NCBI RefSeq assembly: GCF_000374825.1
Contig: NZ_KB895377.1
Coordinates: forward strand, 372,001 to 436,000
Origin: Paenibacillus sanguinis 2301083 = DSM 16941
GTDB taxonomy: Bacteria > Bacillota > Bacilli > Paenibacillales > Paenibacillaceae
Direction: 5' to 3'
DNA length: 64,000 bases
Below are positions 45,140-54,873 of the stretch, in pieces. The first letter of the stretch is position 1. Each line of letters begins with the position of its first letter. Below the pieces are notes generated by a model. It was not told the DNA's origin and searched no databases. It worked only from the letters and a program-made list of their open reading frames with translations. The position numbers were made by a program, and so were the translations under genes.

Positions 45140-45267
45140 TCACATTTCACCTTCTTAAATCATAAGTTCCAAAGCTGGTGTTAAGCAGCGTGTAGTACAT
45201 GCTATGCGCGGATGACGCAGGAAAGACTAACGGTTTCAGCCAGCCGCAGTCAGAAGGGGGCGACAGC

Positions 45268-46296
45268 ATGCGTCAAACAAGATCCGGAGCTATTAAAGCG
45301 GGAATATATATTTTGATCATGTCGATGGTGATTTACGTTGTCGTCTACATGTCTACTCCATACATGATTAATCAGCCCGGTACAGCAGAATCTATCAAGC
45401 CGATGGTGAGCGTCAAGTCAGGGGATCCGCAGGAGGAAGGGACGTTTATGCTGACGACGGTGTCGGTTAGCTATGCCAACCTGTGGATGCTGGCTACAGC
45501 AAAGCTTCATCGGCATGCCGAGGTGGTTCGTAAGGAGCCTGACCGCAATGAACGGGAGTATGAGACCCAACAGCGTTATTTTATGAACAGCTCGCAATCA
45601 AGTGCCATCCTGGCTGCTTACAATAAAGCGAACGTGGACTATAATATCGTGTCACAATACGTGTTCGTTATTGGCTTGTCCAAAGAGAACAAGCCCAAGG
45701 GGGACTTTCAATCGGGGGATATTATTCGCCAGGTTGATGGGCACGAGGTCACTCGCCTTGACCAGCTGGGCAGCTTGCTGCAAGCCAGGAAAGCGGGAGA
45801 TCAGGTGTCTGTGGTATTGGAGAGAGAGGGAAAGCAGGTCAAGCAGCAAGTAGAACTGGTCGCGATTAAAACCACGGATGGAAGTCAGAGAGCGGGGTTA
45901 GGTGTGACGGTTGGAGAATTGCGCAAGGTGCAGCCGAAAGACCCTGCCAAGGAGGTTGCTTTCGTGGATACGCGTATCGGAGGTCCGTCGGCAGGCTTGA
46001 TGTTTACCCTGGAAATTTACAATCAACTCACGGAAGGCGATTTGACCAAGGGCTACCGAATCGCGGGAACCGGCACGATTGCTGAAGATGGTACAGTAGG
46101 CGAAATCGGGGGCGTTCAATTTAAAATTGTGGCCTCGGAGCGGGAGAAGGCAGAAATATTTTTCGTCCCCGAGGCAAACTATAAAACAGCGAAGGCCAAG
46201 GCTGATGAAATTGGCTCAGCGATGAAGCTGATACCGGTGAAGCATCTGGACGACGCTTTGGATTATTTGGCGTCGTTGCCGGAGAAAGCTTCATAG
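45268..46296 (+). CDS. ylbL: SepM/YlbL-type membrane serine protease (PDZ + Lon S16)
   Basis: A 342-residue protease. A single N-terminal membrane helix (about 10-32, AGIYILIMSMVIYVVVYMS) is followed by an extracytoplasmic PDZ domain (about 130-205, DIIRQVDGHEVTRLDQLGSL) and a Lon-type catalytic domain. The serine is in GGPSAGLMFTLEIYNQL (Ser near 241) and the lysine in GEIGGVQFKIVASE (Lys near 286). YlbL in B. subtilis helps clear the SOS cell-division inhibitor YneA; SepM processes a peptide pheromone. The ATG at 45268 has GGGGG upstream and gives the usual length. Its stop codon abuts that of convergent tmcAL. Confidence 0.93.
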   Translation: MRQTRSGAIKAGIYILIMSMVIYVVVYMSTPYMINQPGTAESIKPMVSVKSGDPQEEGTFMLTTVSVSYANLWMLATAKLHRHAEVVRKEPDRNEREYETQQRYFMNSSQSSAILAAYNKANVDYNIVSQYVFVIGLSKENKPKGDFQSGDIIRQVDGHEVTRLDQLGSLLQARKAGDQVSVVLEREGKQVKQQVELVAIKTTDGSQRAGLGVTVGELRKVQPKDPAKEVAFVDTRIGGPSAGLMFTLEIYNQLTEGDLTKGYRIAGTGTIAEDGTVGEIGGVQFKIVASEREKAEIFFVPEANYKTAKAKADEIGSAMKLIPVKHLDDALDYLASLPEKAS

Positions 46297-47544
46297 GCCA
46301 AGGGTCTGAATGGGCGGCTGTCGGTATTCGCGCAGCAGTTCATCCGCCTGACGCCGTGGCATGGCATTGGCGTAGACGGCTGCGGCGCGGATATCCAGAT
46401 CAAGCTGAGGATGGGCCAGCCCGGCAGCTCTGGTGAGCAGCGGAAGCGTGCCGGAGCGTTTGATTTGCTTCAGCAGCAGCCGTCCTTTCTCGGTAAAGCC
46501 GAGCACCCGCAAATAACCAGGCCCTTGGGCCAGTTGTTCCGGAACCAATTGCTCGCGTGGGTGCTGCAGTAAAATGTGCAGCAGCATGCGTTGGAGCTTG
46601 GTATGGGTATAGCGTTTGGTCTTGAGCTGTTGCAGTAATCCGGCAACGGTGGGTTCTGTAAGCTGGAGCAGTGCTTTTTTGAGGCGATGCTCCAGCCCTT
46701 CGGTCACCTCATGCACGGCGCCAAGCTGCTCGGGAGTAGACAGCAGCAACTGGTGAAAGAGCGGCGCGGCGAAGCTCTCCCAGGTGACCGGCCCACGCCC
46801 GGCGGCAAATTCCCGGGCGAGAACGTCTGCCGCAGCGGGCGGTAGATAGGGGACGGCGGAGTCAAGGCCGCCATCCGCCAGCAGCCGCCGTACGGCGGTA
46901 GCGCTGGCGATACGCGCGTCCTGTGGCGCGATATCGCTGTAGCCTGCGGCCCGCCGCCGGATGGTCACCGGCGCGATGCCGCTCCGAAGCCGCCGCAGCG
47001 CGATGAGGTAGTGCAGCCCCAAGCTGTTGTTGGGCTGCTCCAGCAGCGCCCGCGCTGTGGCGGCTTCGCCGCTTGCCGTGCCTTTGCCGGCAAGCGTACG
47101 GGCTGCTGCCGCGGCGTAGGCCGCGGGATAGCTCGCCCCGGTGGCGAGCTCCTCGGCGACCGCCGCCTTCAGCGCAGCGCTCTCGGCGGCCAGCCGTTCG
47201 GCCAGCGGGAGCAGCGCCTCAAGGCTGCCGGCCTCGCTGCCGAAGCACAGATGCGTCGCGATGCCTGTAGCCGCCAGCAGTGAAACTGCGCCGTAGGCGA
47301 ACCACTCCGCGGGCTGCACGGCATACGCAACCGGCAGCTCAAAGACTACGTCTACGCCCAGACGCAGGGCCATTTCTGTGCGTGCCCACTTATCTACCAG
47401 CGCAGGCTCGCCCCGCTGCAGGAAATTACCGCTCATGATGGCCACGGTGGCATCTGCACCTGTTAACCGTCTGGCTTCGGCAAGATGATGGACATGCCCG
47501 TTATGCAGCGGATTGTATTCGACGACCAGACCAACAACGTTCAA
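46291..47544 (-). CDS. tmcAL: tRNA(Met) cytidine acetate ligase
   Basis: A 417-residue enzyme (formerly YlbM) that makes N4-acetylcytidine at the wobble base of elongator tRNA-Met from acetate and ATP. The nucleotidyltransferase start reads VVGLVVEYNPLHNGHVHHL with the HxGH motif, then AIMSGNFLQRGEPALVDKW and HLCFGSEAGSLEAL. I chose the TTG at 47544: AAGGAG is 10 bases upstream and homologues begin here; an ATG at 47574 adds 10 residues. The middle of the gene (about 46850-47300) is unusually GC- and Ala-rich compared with its neighbours. It ends convergent with ylbL. Confidence 0.93.
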   Translation of the reverse strand: MNVVGLVVEYNPLHNGHVHHLAEARRLTGADATVAIMSGNFLQRGEPALVDKWARTEMALRLGVDVVFELPVAYAVQPAEWFAYGAVSLLAATGIATHLCFGSEAGSLEALLPLAERLAAESAALKAAVAEELATGASYPAAYAAAAARTLAGKGTASGEAATARALLEQPNNSLGLHYLIALRRLRSGIAPVTIRRRAAGYSDIAPQDARIASATAVRRLLADGGLDSAVPYLPPAAADVLAREFAAGRGPVTWESFAAPLFHQLLLSTPEQLGAVHEVTEGLEHRLKKALLQLTEPTVAGLLQQLKTKRYTHTKLQRMLLHILLQHPREQLVPEQLAQGPGYLRVLGFTEKGRLLLKQIKRSGTLPLLTRAAGLAHPQLDLDIRAAAVYANAMPRRQADELLREYRQPPIQTLGL

Positions 47545-47663
47545 TGAGATTCGACTCCTTCGCTTCCGTTCCATGTGATGAACAACCTCTATAATATATC
47601 ATGAAAATAAAGCAAAGCCGAATTAGCAGGGCCCGGCCGGTTAAGGAATTACACGCTTTGTTG

Positions 47664-47693
47664 TTGACAAAACTTACTTAAAATCGGTATAAT
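47664..47693 (+). promoter_or_regulatory. Consensus sigma-A promoter for yceD-rpmF
   Basis: TTGACA at 47664-47669 and TATAAT at 47688-47693 with an 18-bp spacer; both boxes are perfect. It precedes the yceD start by 27 bases. Confidence 0.85.
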
Positions 47694-47720
47694 AATTTTT
47701 GTTTGTTTGGGGTGATGCTG

Positions 47721-48242
47721 ATGTTTATTAATTTACGTCAGGCAATCGCATCTGAAGCTCCGGTGGAGATTCATCAGGCTTTGGATGTAAGCCGTGTCGT
47801 TGAAGGTCGCAAGGACATTATCGCAATCAGTCCATTACAGGCTGATCTGCGGGGAGAAGCTCCCGGCGGAGGCGTTGTCGAGGTCCAGGGCACGCTTAGG
47901 GCGGAGCTGGATATGACCTGTTCTCGTTGTCTCAAGCCTTTGAAACGGGACATTCAAGCGGAGTTTGCAGAGAGCTTCAAGCAAGGTGAACATCCCGAGG
48001 TGGACACGCAGGCACAGGAGGAAGACGAGGACTTACATTACGTTCTGGGTGAGACAGTCGACCTGGTTCCGTATGTGGAAGAGACGTTGCTGCTGAATCT
48101 GCCGTTTGCCGCTGTATGCCAGGAATCCTGCAAGGGACTTTGTCCTAACTGCGGGGCTGATCTGAACGAACAGGAATGCGGCTGCAACAGGGACGTGATT
48201 GATCCGCGGCTGGCAGCACTCGGTGATTTTTTCAAAAAGTAA
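47721..48242 (+). CDS. yceD: YceD/DUF177 family protein (23S rRNA accumulation)
   Basis: A 173-residue protein of the YceD family (YlbN in B. subtilis), found next to rpmF in most bacteria and needed for normal 23S rRNA levels in E. coli and plants. A Cys pair (MTCSRCLKPL) and the C-terminal CQESCKGLCPNCGADLNE form the conserved Cys-rich parts; the acidic stretch EEDEDLHYVLGETVDLVPYV is also typical. The ATG at 47721 has GGGGTG 8 bases upstream. rpmF follows after 56 bp. Confidence 0.92.
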   Translation: MFINLRQAIASEAPVEIHQALDVSRVVEGRKDIIAISPLQADLRGEAPGGGVVEVQGTLRAELDMTCSRCLKPLKRDIQAEFAESFKQGEHPEVDTQAQEEDEDLHYVLGETVDLVPYVEETLLLNLPFAAVCQESCKGLCPNCGADLNEQECGCNRDVIDPRLAALGDFFKK

Positions 48243-48298
48243 GCAAGTAAACAGTGAATATTACAGGTTTAGGTTGACTTGATAAGGAGGTGGGAACC

Positions 48299-48472
48299 AT
48301 GGCAGTACCTCAACGGAGAACGTCCAAGACGCGTCGCGACAAACGCCGCACGCATTTCAAATTGGCTGTGCCGGGCATGGTAAAATGTGAACAATGCGGA
48401 GAATTGAAGCTTGCTCACCACGTATGCAAAGTATGCGGAACATACAAATCGAGAGAAATTATCAACCAATAA
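48299..48472 (+). CDS. rpmF: 50S ribosomal protein L32
   Basis: A 57-residue ribosomal protein of the large subunit. It starts [20 protein letters not shown] and holds the four-cysteine zinc site CEQCG and CKVCG, so it is the zinc-binding (C+) form. AGGAGG is well placed before the ATG. It is followed by a strong UUCG-loop terminator, so the FapR regulon starts separately. Confidence 0.97.
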   Translation: MAVPQRRTSKTRRDKRRTHFKLAVPGMVKCEQCGELKLAHHVCKVCGTYKSREIINQ

Positions 48473-48495
48473 GCTTGATATCTCGTATTGCAAAG

Positions 48496-48529
48496 TAGTA
48501 TCTCACTTCGGTGAGATGCTATTTTTTTT
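48496..48529 (+). terminator. Terminator after rpmF
   Basis: TAGTATCTCAC pairs with GTGAGATGCTA (one mismatch) around a TTCG tetraloop, then eight T. Confidence 0.9.
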
Positions 48530-48595
48530 GCGAGCTTCCACGCGGGATCTGCACACGGGCTGGTGATTTTGCTTTTCTTTTGCTCCCGGATGATT

Positions 48596-48623
48596 TATAC
48601 TATTTTTTAGTACCAGGTTCTAA
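48596..48623 (+). promoter_or_regulatory. FapR box with -10 region before fapR
   Basis: TTAGTACCAGGTTCTAA at 48607-48623 matches the known FapR operator (TTAGTACC-type inverted repeat, released by malonyl-CoA). A -10-like TATACT at 48596-48601 lies directly before it, so bound FapR would overlap the transcription start. This indicates autoregulated control of fapR-plsX-fabH-fabD-fabG. The rest of the 307-bp gap between rpmF and fapR shows no gene. Confidence 0.82.
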
Positions 48624-48779
48624 AGTGATTCTGCGTGAAATAGCTGTTAAAATAGATAGAGGCGGTCGAACTAGCCAAACAGGCTACGTGGACTCCAATT
48701 ACATAGACGCAAGACATCAAGTCCATATTACGTTGATTTTATACATCTAGCGGGAGGGGGAGGGATACCCATCGAACGA

Positions 48780-49376
48780 TTGCCGAAGCGGGCGAGACAG
48801 CAGCAGCTCGTCCAGATGATAGAAGCCAATCCGTTCATTACGGATCAGGAATTAACGCGGCAGCTCAAGGTAAGCATACAAACCATTCGCCTTGATCGGA
48901 TGGAATTGGGGATTCCTGAGCTGCGCGAGCGGATGAAGCTGATGGCTGAACGCTCGTACGATCAGGTCCGGTCCTTGCCGTTGCACGAGGTCATCGGGGA
49001 GATTGTTGATCTCCAATTGGACAAGAGCGGAATCTCCATCTTTGAAATTCGCGAGGAACATGTATTCTCTCGCACAGGCATAGCCCGGGGCCACCATGTG
49101 TTCGCCCAAGCCAACTCGCTGGCGGTAGCCGTGATTAATGACGAGGTCGCCCTGACGTTTTCGGCAGATATCCGGTTCGTGCGCTCCGTCCACTTGGGGG
49201 AGAAATGCATCGCCAAAGCCTATGTCAGACCATCTTCGGGTCAGAAGGGCAAAGCCAAGGTCGAGGTGTTTACTTACGTGGGCGAAGAGATGGTGTTTCA
49301 GGGGAACTTTGTAATCTACCGGTCTGCCGGAGAGGAAGGGCAAGAAGGGGGAAGTCGGCATGAGAATCGCGATTGA
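48780..49376 (+). CDS. fapR: Fatty acid biosynthesis repressor FapR
   Basis: A 198-residue repressor of lipid synthesis. The N-terminal helix-turn-helix ([20 protein letters not shown]) is joined by a linker to a hot-dog domain that binds malonyl-CoA ([20 protein letters not shown], then [10 protein letters not shown]). Malonyl-CoA releases it from DNA. The TTG at 48780 is the only usual start codon, but the GGGAGGGGGAGGG tract lies about 15 bases upstream. A rare ATA or ATC start a few codons earlier is possible (giving PIERL before PKRAR). plsX overlaps its 3' end by 17 bp. Confidence 0.93.
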   Translation: MPKRARQQQLVQMIEANPFITDQELTRQLKVSIQTIRLDRMELGIPELRERMKLMAERSYDQVRSLPLHEVIGEIVDLQLDKSGISIFEIREEHVFSRTGIARGHHVFAQANSLAVAVINDEVALTFSADIRFVRSVHLGEKCIAKAYVRPSSGQKGKAKVEVFTYVGEEMVFQGNFVIYRSAGEEGQEGGSRHENRD

Positions 49377-50346
49377 TGCAATGGGGGGCGACCACGCGCC
49401 GAACAGTACGGCAGAAGGCGCGTTGGCCGCAGCTAAGGAATGGACTGACACGGAGATTATTCTCGTTGGCGATCAGCAGGTATTGAAGCCTTTGTTGGGA
49501 GAAGCTCCTAACAATTTGCGAGTTCATCATGCCTCCGAGATGATCGCTGCTGATGACGAGCCAGTCAAGGCAGTGCGGCGCAAGAAGGATGCTTCCATGG
49601 TTGTGGCAGGCCGCTTGGTCCGGGAAGGACAAGCGGAGGCGATGATCTCTGCTGGCAACACCGGTGCACTAATGACAACCGGTCTGCTGGTTGTGGGCCG
49701 TCTGGAAGGTATCGAGCGCCCTGCATTGGCTCCAATGATTCCGACTGTGGATCAGCGCGGCGTGCTGGCCCTCGACTTGGGTGCCAACATGGACGCCAAG
49801 CCAGAACATTTGGCTCAGTATGCCCTCATGGGTAGCATTTATCGGCAGAAGGTGCACGGGATAGCTGCGCCGCGGGTAGGTCTGCTTAATGTGGGCACGG
49901 AGGCTATGAAGGGCAATGAGTTGACCAAGGCAGCGTACCCGCTGTTGGAGGACTTGCCGATCCATTTTGTAGGCAATGTGGAGTCACGGGACATTTTGAG
50001 CGGGGCTTGTGATGTCATTGTCTGCGATGGCTTCGCCGGGAACATTATGCTGAAGTCGCTGGAGGGAACGGCGGGAACGATGTTCTCCATCTTGAAGCAG
50101 GAGTTCTCTAAATCCCTGAAAAATAAATTGGCTGCAGCCGTGCTGATGCCGTCGCTCCGTGGAATCAAAAAGATGATGGACTATAAGGAGCATGGGGGTG
50201 CCCCGCTTCTGGGCCTTAATGGGTTGGTTGTAAAAGGACATGGCTCCTCGGACGGAGGGGCGATCAGGAATGCGGTTCGCCAGGCCAGACTGGCGCTGCA
50301 AAGTCAATTGACGGAGAATATAGCAAAGGAAATTAGCAGGAAGTGA
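49360..50346 (+). CDS. plsX: Phosphate acyltransferase PlsX
   Basis: A 328-residue peripheral enzyme converting acyl-ACP and phosphate to acyl-phosphate, the first step of phosphatidic acid synthesis in Gram-positives. The start [20 protein letters not shown] is diagnostic. [25 protein letters not shown] and [20 protein letters not shown] are conserved segments. It overlaps fapR and is followed at once by fabH, so it is part of the FapR operon. Confidence 0.96.
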   Translation: MRIAIDAMGGDHAPNSTAEGALAAAKEWTDTEIILVGDQQVLKPLLGEAPNNLRVHHASEMIAADDEPVKAVRRKKDASMVVAGRLVREGQAEAMISAGNTGALMTTGLLVVGRLEGIERPALAPMIPTVDQRGVLALDLGANMDAKPEHLAQYALMGSIYRQKVHGIAAPRVGLLNVGTEAMKGNELTKAAYPLLEDLPIHFVGNVESRDILSGACDVIVCDGFAGNIMLKSLEGTAGTMFSILKQEFSKSLKNKLAAAVLMPSLRGIKKMMDYKEHGGAPLLGLNGLVVKGHGSSDGGAIRNAVRQARLALQSQLTENIAKEISRK

Positions 50347-51345
50347 GTGACTGAGGCAATGAAATTACGTTCGGTAGGCATTATCGGAACCGGTAAATAT
50401 GTTCCAGAGAAAGTATTGACGAATGCGGATTTAGAGAAAATAGTAGAAACGAACGACGAGTGGATTGTCTCCCGGACGGGAATTAAGGAACGGCATATTG
50501 CTGCTCCTGATCAGGCTACATCGGATTTGGCTTATGAAGCGGCTATTCGCGCCTTGAAATCGGCAGGCCTTGAAGCAAGTGAACTTGATCTGATTATTGT
50601 GGCAACCATTACGCCGGACTCGGCGTTTCCATCGACAGCATGTATCCTTCAGGATAAGCTGGGCGCGAAAAAGGCCGCGGCATTTGACTTATCTGCTGCC
50701 TGCTCGGGTTTTGTCTACAGCATGGCTGCGGCCAATGGTTTTATTCAAACGGGAATGTACCGTAATGCGCTGGTGATTGGCGCGGATACGTTATCACGAA
50801 TTACCGATTATACGGACCGCAACACCTGCGTCTTGTTTGGCGACGGCGCTGGCGCTGTCGTGATTGGTGAAGTGCCGGAGGGCCGGGGCTTCCTGTCTTT
50901 TGATCTTGGCGCAGAGGGTGCAGGCGGTGAATTGCTCAAGATGGAAGCGGGCGGTTCACGGCTGCCAGCCTCGGAGGCTACCGTGGCGGAAGGCAAGCAT
51001 TACATTTATATGAATGGCCGCGAGGTGTTCAAGTTTGCGGTACGAGTGATGGGAACAGCTACCGAAGAAGTGCTTCGCAAGGCTGGAAAGAGCAAAGAAG
51101 ACATCGATCTGTTTGTGCCTCATCAGGCTAACATTCGTATCATTCAATCAGCGATGCAGCGTCTGAATCTGCCGGAAGAGAAATGCGTCATCAATGTAGA
51201 TAAATACGCAAATACTTCGGCTGCTTCGATTCCGCTAGCTTTGGTGGAAGCCGCAGAGGAAGGTCGTATGAAAGAGGGCGACACCATACTGCTCGTTGGC
51301 TTCGGCGGCGGCTTGACATGGGGAGCTTCCGTCCTCGTGTGGTAA
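50347..51345 (+). CDS. fabH: 3-oxoacyl-ACP synthase III
   Basis: A 332-residue condensing enzyme that starts fatty acid chains from acyl-CoA and malonyl-ACP. In Bacillales it favours branched primers, giving iso and anteiso fatty acids. The catalytic Cys is in DLSAACSGFVYSM (about residue 119), the His in VPHQANIRI and the Asn in KYANTSAASIPLAL. The GTG at 50347 directly follows the plsX stop, with AGGAAG upstream; an ATG at 50359 would place the Cys closer to its usual number. Confidence 0.95.
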   Translation: MTEAMKLRSVGIIGTGKYVPEKVLTNADLEKIVETNDEWIVSRTGIKERHIAAPDQATSDLAYEAAIRALKSAGLEASELDLIIVATITPDSAFPSTACILQDKLGAKKAAAFDLSAACSGFVYSMAAANGFIQTGMYRNALVIGADTLSRITDYTDRNTCVLFGDGAGAVVIGEVPEGRGFLSFDLGAEGAGGELLKMEAGGSRLPASEATVAEGKHYIYMNGREVFKFAVRVMGTATEEVLRKAGKSKEDIDLFVPHQANIRIIQSAMQRLNLPEEKCVINVDKYANTSAASIPLALVEAAEEGRMKEGDTILLVGFGGGLTWGASVLVW

Positions 51346-51393
51346 GCAAGGCAAGCAAATGGGGAGATAATTATATATGGGAGAGTGGGGAAG

Positions 51394-52329
51394 ATGAGCA
51401 AAATAGCCTTTGTTTTTCCCGGACAAGGGTCTCAAAGCGTTGGTATGGGTAAAGACTTATATGAGGCTCGGCCCAAGGCGCGCGAGCGCTTTGAACTGGC
51501 GGATACGCAACTTGGCTTTCCACTCAGCCAGCTGATATTTGATGGTCCGGAAGCTGAACTGAAGCAAACCGCCAACACGCAGCCTGCGTTGTTGACCACA
51601 AGCGTTGCTTTGGCCGAAGCCTTTGCTGCCAAAGGACTGGCCCCCGACTATGTGGCAGGGCACAGCTTGGGCGAATATAGCGCATTGACTGTAGCGGGTG
51701 TCTTATCCTTCGAGGATGCGGTGTCCATTGTTCGGGCACGTGGTGAATATATGGAGCAAGCCGTGCCGGGAGGACAGGGAGCCATGGCTGCGGTGCTTGG
51801 CGGTGAACGTGAAGCGCTGAGTGCTTTATGTGCCGACATTACCGCAGGCGGGGCATTGGTTGAGCTGGCGAATGTGAACTGCCCGGGGCAAATCGTGGTT
51901 TCGGGCAGCAAGGAAGGCATCCAGCAGGTAGTCTCCCGTGTGAAAGAAATCGGGGCTAAACGAGCTATTCCGCTTGAGGTCAGCGGACCGTTCCATTCCT
52001 CGCTTATGAAGTCAGCCGCGGAGCGGCTTCAAGAGCGGCTTGCAGCCGCTGCTTTTCACGATGCCTCCATTCCGGTGGTTGCTAACGTCACGGCTCGTCC
52101 TGTACAGGAGGGGGCCCAGATTGCAGAGCTGCTGGTGCAGCAGGTGTATTCACCTGTATTATGGGAGGATACTGTGAAGTGGCTGATTGCCCAAGGAGTG
52201 GATACGTTTGTCGAGATCGGTCCTGGCAGTGTGTTAACAGGATTGATCAAGAAGACCGACAAATCGGTACGGTTATTTAATGTGAATAATTTGGATAGCC
52301 TGGAAGAAACAGCGGCAGCACTGCGATAA
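51394..52329 (+). CDS. fabD: Malonyl-CoA:ACP transacylase
   Basis: A 311-residue enzyme moving malonyl from CoA to ACP. IAFVFPGQGSQSVGMGKDL opens the protein; the nucleophile is in GHSLGEYSAL (Ser near 91) and the partner His is in VSGPFHSSLMK. The ATG at 51394 has GGGAGAG upstream. It lies 48 bp after fabH; about 110 bp separate it from fabG. Confidence 0.96.
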   Translation: MSKIAFVFPGQGSQSVGMGKDLYEARPKARERFELADTQLGFPLSQLIFDGPEAELKQTANTQPALLTTSVALAEAFAAKGLAPDYVAGHSLGEYSALTVAGVLSFEDAVSIVRARGEYMEQAVPGGQGAMAAVLGGEREALSALCADITAGGALVELANVNCPGQIVVSGSKEGIQQVVSRVKEIGAKRAIPLEVSGPFHSSLMKSAAERLQERLAAAAFHDASIPVVANVTARPVQEGAQIAELLVQQVYSPVLWEDTVKWLIAQGVDTFVEIGPGSVLTGLIKKTDKSVRLFNVNNLDSLEETAAALR

Positions 52330-52440
52330 AAAGCGGCAGCCATTTCCAAGGCGGGCATCGCCGCAAAGGAGCCTGAGGCTTCATGAATGGCGTGCCGGAT
52401 TTGTAGACTTCGGATTAACGAGGCGAAAGGAGATGGATTA

Positions 52441-53190
52441 ATGAGCAAACCGCTTCAAGGGAAGACGGCTTTGGTCACGGGCGGCTCTCGTGGAATCGGT
52501 CGTAGCATTGCATTGGCATTGGCGGAAGCCGGGGCAGATGTAGTCGTCAACTATGCCGGGAACGAGGAGGCCGCAGCCCGCGTTGTTGCCGAAATCGAGG
52601 TGTTTGGCGTAAGAGCTTACGCTGCGAAAGCGCATGTTGGAAGCAACGAGCAGTTCGAGGGTATGGTTAAGTCCATGCTGGAAGCCTGGGGCCGTATCGA
52701 CATTCTGGTGAATAACGCAGGAATTACAAGAGATAATTTAATTATGCGGATGAAGGAAGAAGAGTTCGATCAGGTTATTGAGACGAACCTGAAGGGCGTG
52801 TTCAATGGCATTAAGGCCGTCACCCGTCCGATGATGAAGCAACGCTCGGGCCGGATTATCAACATCTCTTCGGTGGTTGGTGTGCTGGGTAATGCGGGTC
52901 AAGCCAATTACGTAGCGGCCAAAGCCGGAGTCATCGGCCTGACGAAGTCCTCGGCGCGGGAGCTGGCTTCACGCGGCATTACCGTGAACTGCATCGCTCC
53001 GGGATTTATCGAGACGGATATGACGGACGAGCTTCCGGAGGAATACCGTCAGAAGCTGCTTGCCGACATCCCGCTGGCCCGTCTGGGACAGCCGGAAGAA
53101 ATCGCGAATGCCGTGTTATTCCTCGCCGGAGACAGCGCGTCCTATATGACAGGGCAAACGCTGCATGTAGACGGCGGAATGGTTATGTAA
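52441..53190 (+). CDS. fabG: 3-oxoacyl-ACP reductase
   Basis: A 249-residue short-chain dehydrogenase reducing 3-oxoacyl-ACP with NADPH. The cofactor motif is [12 protein letters not shown], followed by [10 protein letters not shown]. The catalytic Ser lies in NISSVVG and the Tyr/Lys pair is in NYVAAKAG (Tyr near 157, Lys 161). The end reads [13 protein letters not shown], as is standard. AAAGGAG lies before the ATG at 52441. acpP follows after 69 bp. Confidence 0.96.
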   Translation: MSKPLQGKTALVTGGSRGIGRSIALALAEAGADVVVNYAGNEEAAARVVAEIEVFGVRAYAAKAHVGSNEQFEGMVKSMLEAWGRIDILVNNAGITRDNLIMRMKEEEFDQVIETNLKGVFNGIKAVTRPMMKQRSGRIINISSVVGVLGNAGQANYVAAKAGVIGLTKSSARELASRGITVNCIAPGFIETDMTDELPEEYRQKLLADIPLARLGQPEEIANAVLFLAGDSASYMTGQTLHVDGGMVM

Positions 53191-53259
53191 ATCGTGTATT
53201 TGGCTTCTATGGCATTTTAACTTCAAATCTCTTATAATACCAAAGAGGAGGTGAACCGG

Positions 53260-53493
53260 ATGTCCGATGTATTGGATCGCGTAAAACGCATTGTTGTGGA
53301 TCGCCTTGGCGCAGATGAAGCCGAAGTGACACTGGAAGCGTCTTTCAAAGACGACTTGGGTGCGGATTCGCTTGACGTGGTTGAATTGGTCATGGAGCTC
53401 GAAGATGAATTCGATCTGGAAATTTCAGACGAAGATGCAGAGAAGATTACGACCGTAGGTGAAGTTGTAAATTACATACAATCTCATACCTAA
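53260..53493 (+). CDS. acpP: Acyl carrier protein
   Basis: A 77-residue acidic four-helix protein that carries growing acyl chains. The phosphopantetheine attachment site is [16 protein letters not shown] (Ser 37). GGAGGTG lies before the ATG at 53260. It is followed by a possible weak terminator (53504-53537) and then fabF. Confidence 0.97.
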   Translation: MSDVLDRVKRIVVDRLGADEAEVTLEASFKDDLGADSLDVVELVMELEDEFDLEISDEDAEKITTVGEVVNYIQSHT

Positions 53494-53503
53494 TGTCATT
53501 CCA

Positions 53504-53537
53504 AAGTCCCGTACCTCCTTCATAGCAGGCGGGACTT
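53504..53537 (+). terminator. Weak terminator or attenuator after acpP
   Basis: AAGTCCCG and CGGGACTT form an 8-bp stem around an 18-nt loop, but no T run follows, so read-through to fabF is likely. Confidence 0.4.
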
Positions 53538-53621
53538 CTCCTCATCTTGAGGATCTGCGGATTTCATTATTGGATCCATGAATTTGTATAGTACACATAA
53601 GTCCATACGAGGTGAGTGTGT

Positions 53622-54860
53622 TTGAAGCATAGAGTAGTAGTTACAGGTATGGGAGTCGTTACGTCTCTCGGTCAAGATTTGAATACATTTTGGAACCATT
53701 TGCTTGAAGGAAAATCCGGCGTATCGCTGGTTGATGCGTTTGATGTTAGTGATTATCCTACGAAAATAGCGGCCTCGGTGAAGGATTTTAATCCTGAGGA
53801 TTACATCGATCGCAAGGAAGCCCGAAAAATGGACCGATTTGTGCAATTTGCTGCGGCAGCGACAAAGAGTGCTATTGAAGACAGTGCTCTGAATATAGCT
53901 GAACAGACCAATCCGGAGCGGGTTGGGGTAATGATCGGTTCAGGTATCGGCGGTCTTGGAACGTTTGAAGATCAGCATAGTGTCTTGTTAGGGAAGGGAC
54001 CCAAGCGGATTAGCCCATTCTTTATTCCTATGATGATTGCGAACATGGCCTCCGGGCACGTGTCCATTCTGTATGGAGCAAAGGGTCCAAACACGACTAC
54101 GGTGACTGCGTGCGCGACCGGAACTCATTCCATTGGAGAGTCTTACCGGCTGATTCAGCGTGGTGATGCTGATGTGATGATTTGCGGCGGCGCGGAAGCA
54201 ACGATCCGTCCCACGGGCATGGCTGGCTTCTGCTCGATGCGAGCTATGTCGACGCGCAATGACGAGCCGGAGAAGGCCAGCCGTCCGTTTGATACGGAAC
54301 GGGATGGCTTTGTCATGGGCGAGGGCGCTGGAGTGCTGATTCTGGAATCGCTGGAGCATGCGCAAAAACGCGGAGCTCAAATTTATGGAGAGGTTATCGG
54401 CTATGGGCTAAGCGCGGACGCGCATCATATGACTGAACCCGATCCAAACGGACCGGAGCGTTGCATGACTATGGCCATCCAAGATGCGGGCATTCAGCCA
54501 GACCAAATTGATTACATCAACGCACATGGTACTTCGACGCCCGTAGGGGACCGTTCGGAGACGACCGCGATCAAGAGGGCGCTGGGCGATCATGCTTACA
54601 AGGTAGCCATCAGCTCGACCAAGTCGATGACGGGTCATTTATTGGGTGCTGCTGGCGGAGTAGAGGGCATTATTTGTGGGCTTACACTCAAGCATGGCAT
54701 TATCGCACCTACCATCAATTTGGAGCATCCTGATCCAGAATGCGATTTGGACTATGTTCCAAACGAATCCAGACGGGCAGATGTACAAGTGGCGATGTCC
54801 AATTCCTTTGGATTTGGCGGACATAATGCCACAATTATTCTAAAGAAATACGAAGCATAA
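53622..54860 (+). CDS. fabF: 3-oxoacyl-ACP synthase II
   Basis: A 412-residue elongation enzyme. It starts [18 protein letters not shown]. The catalytic triad is Cys in [12 protein letters not shown] (near 164), His in [11 protein letters not shown] and His in [24 protein letters not shown] is the usual end. The TTG at 53622 has AGGTG 7 bases upstream and gives the standard N-terminus. rnc follows after 13 bp. Confidence 0.96.
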   Translation: MKHRVVVTGMGVVTSLGQDLNTFWNHLLEGKSGVSLVDAFDVSDYPTKIAASVKDFNPEDYIDRKEARKMDRFVQFAAAATKSAIEDSALNIAEQTNPERVGVMIGSGIGGLGTFEDQHSVLLGKGPKRISPFFIPMMIANMASGHVSILYGAKGPNTTTVTACATGTHSIGESYRLIQRGDADVMICGGAEATIRPTGMAGFCSMRAMSTRNDEPEKASRPFDTERDGFVMGEGAGVLILESLEHAQKRGAQIYGEVIGYGLSADAHHMTEPDPNGPERCMTMAIQDAGIQPDQIDYINAHGTSTPVGDRSETTAIKRALGDHAYKVAISSTKSMTGHLLGAAGGVEGIICGLTLKHGIIAPTINLEHPDPECDLDYVPNESRRADVQVAMSNSFGFGGHNATIILKKYEA

Positions 54861-54873
54861 GGGGTTAGGTCCG

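Noticed and set aside
45268-46296. A classical ATP-dependent Lon protease
   Set aside because: There is no AAA+ domain; the PDZ plus S16 layout with one membrane helix is the YlbL/SepM family.
48511-48750. A 79-codon plus-strand frame between rpmF and fapR
   Set aside because: It spans the rpmF terminator tail and the FapR box, has no ribosome binding site, and the codons look random.
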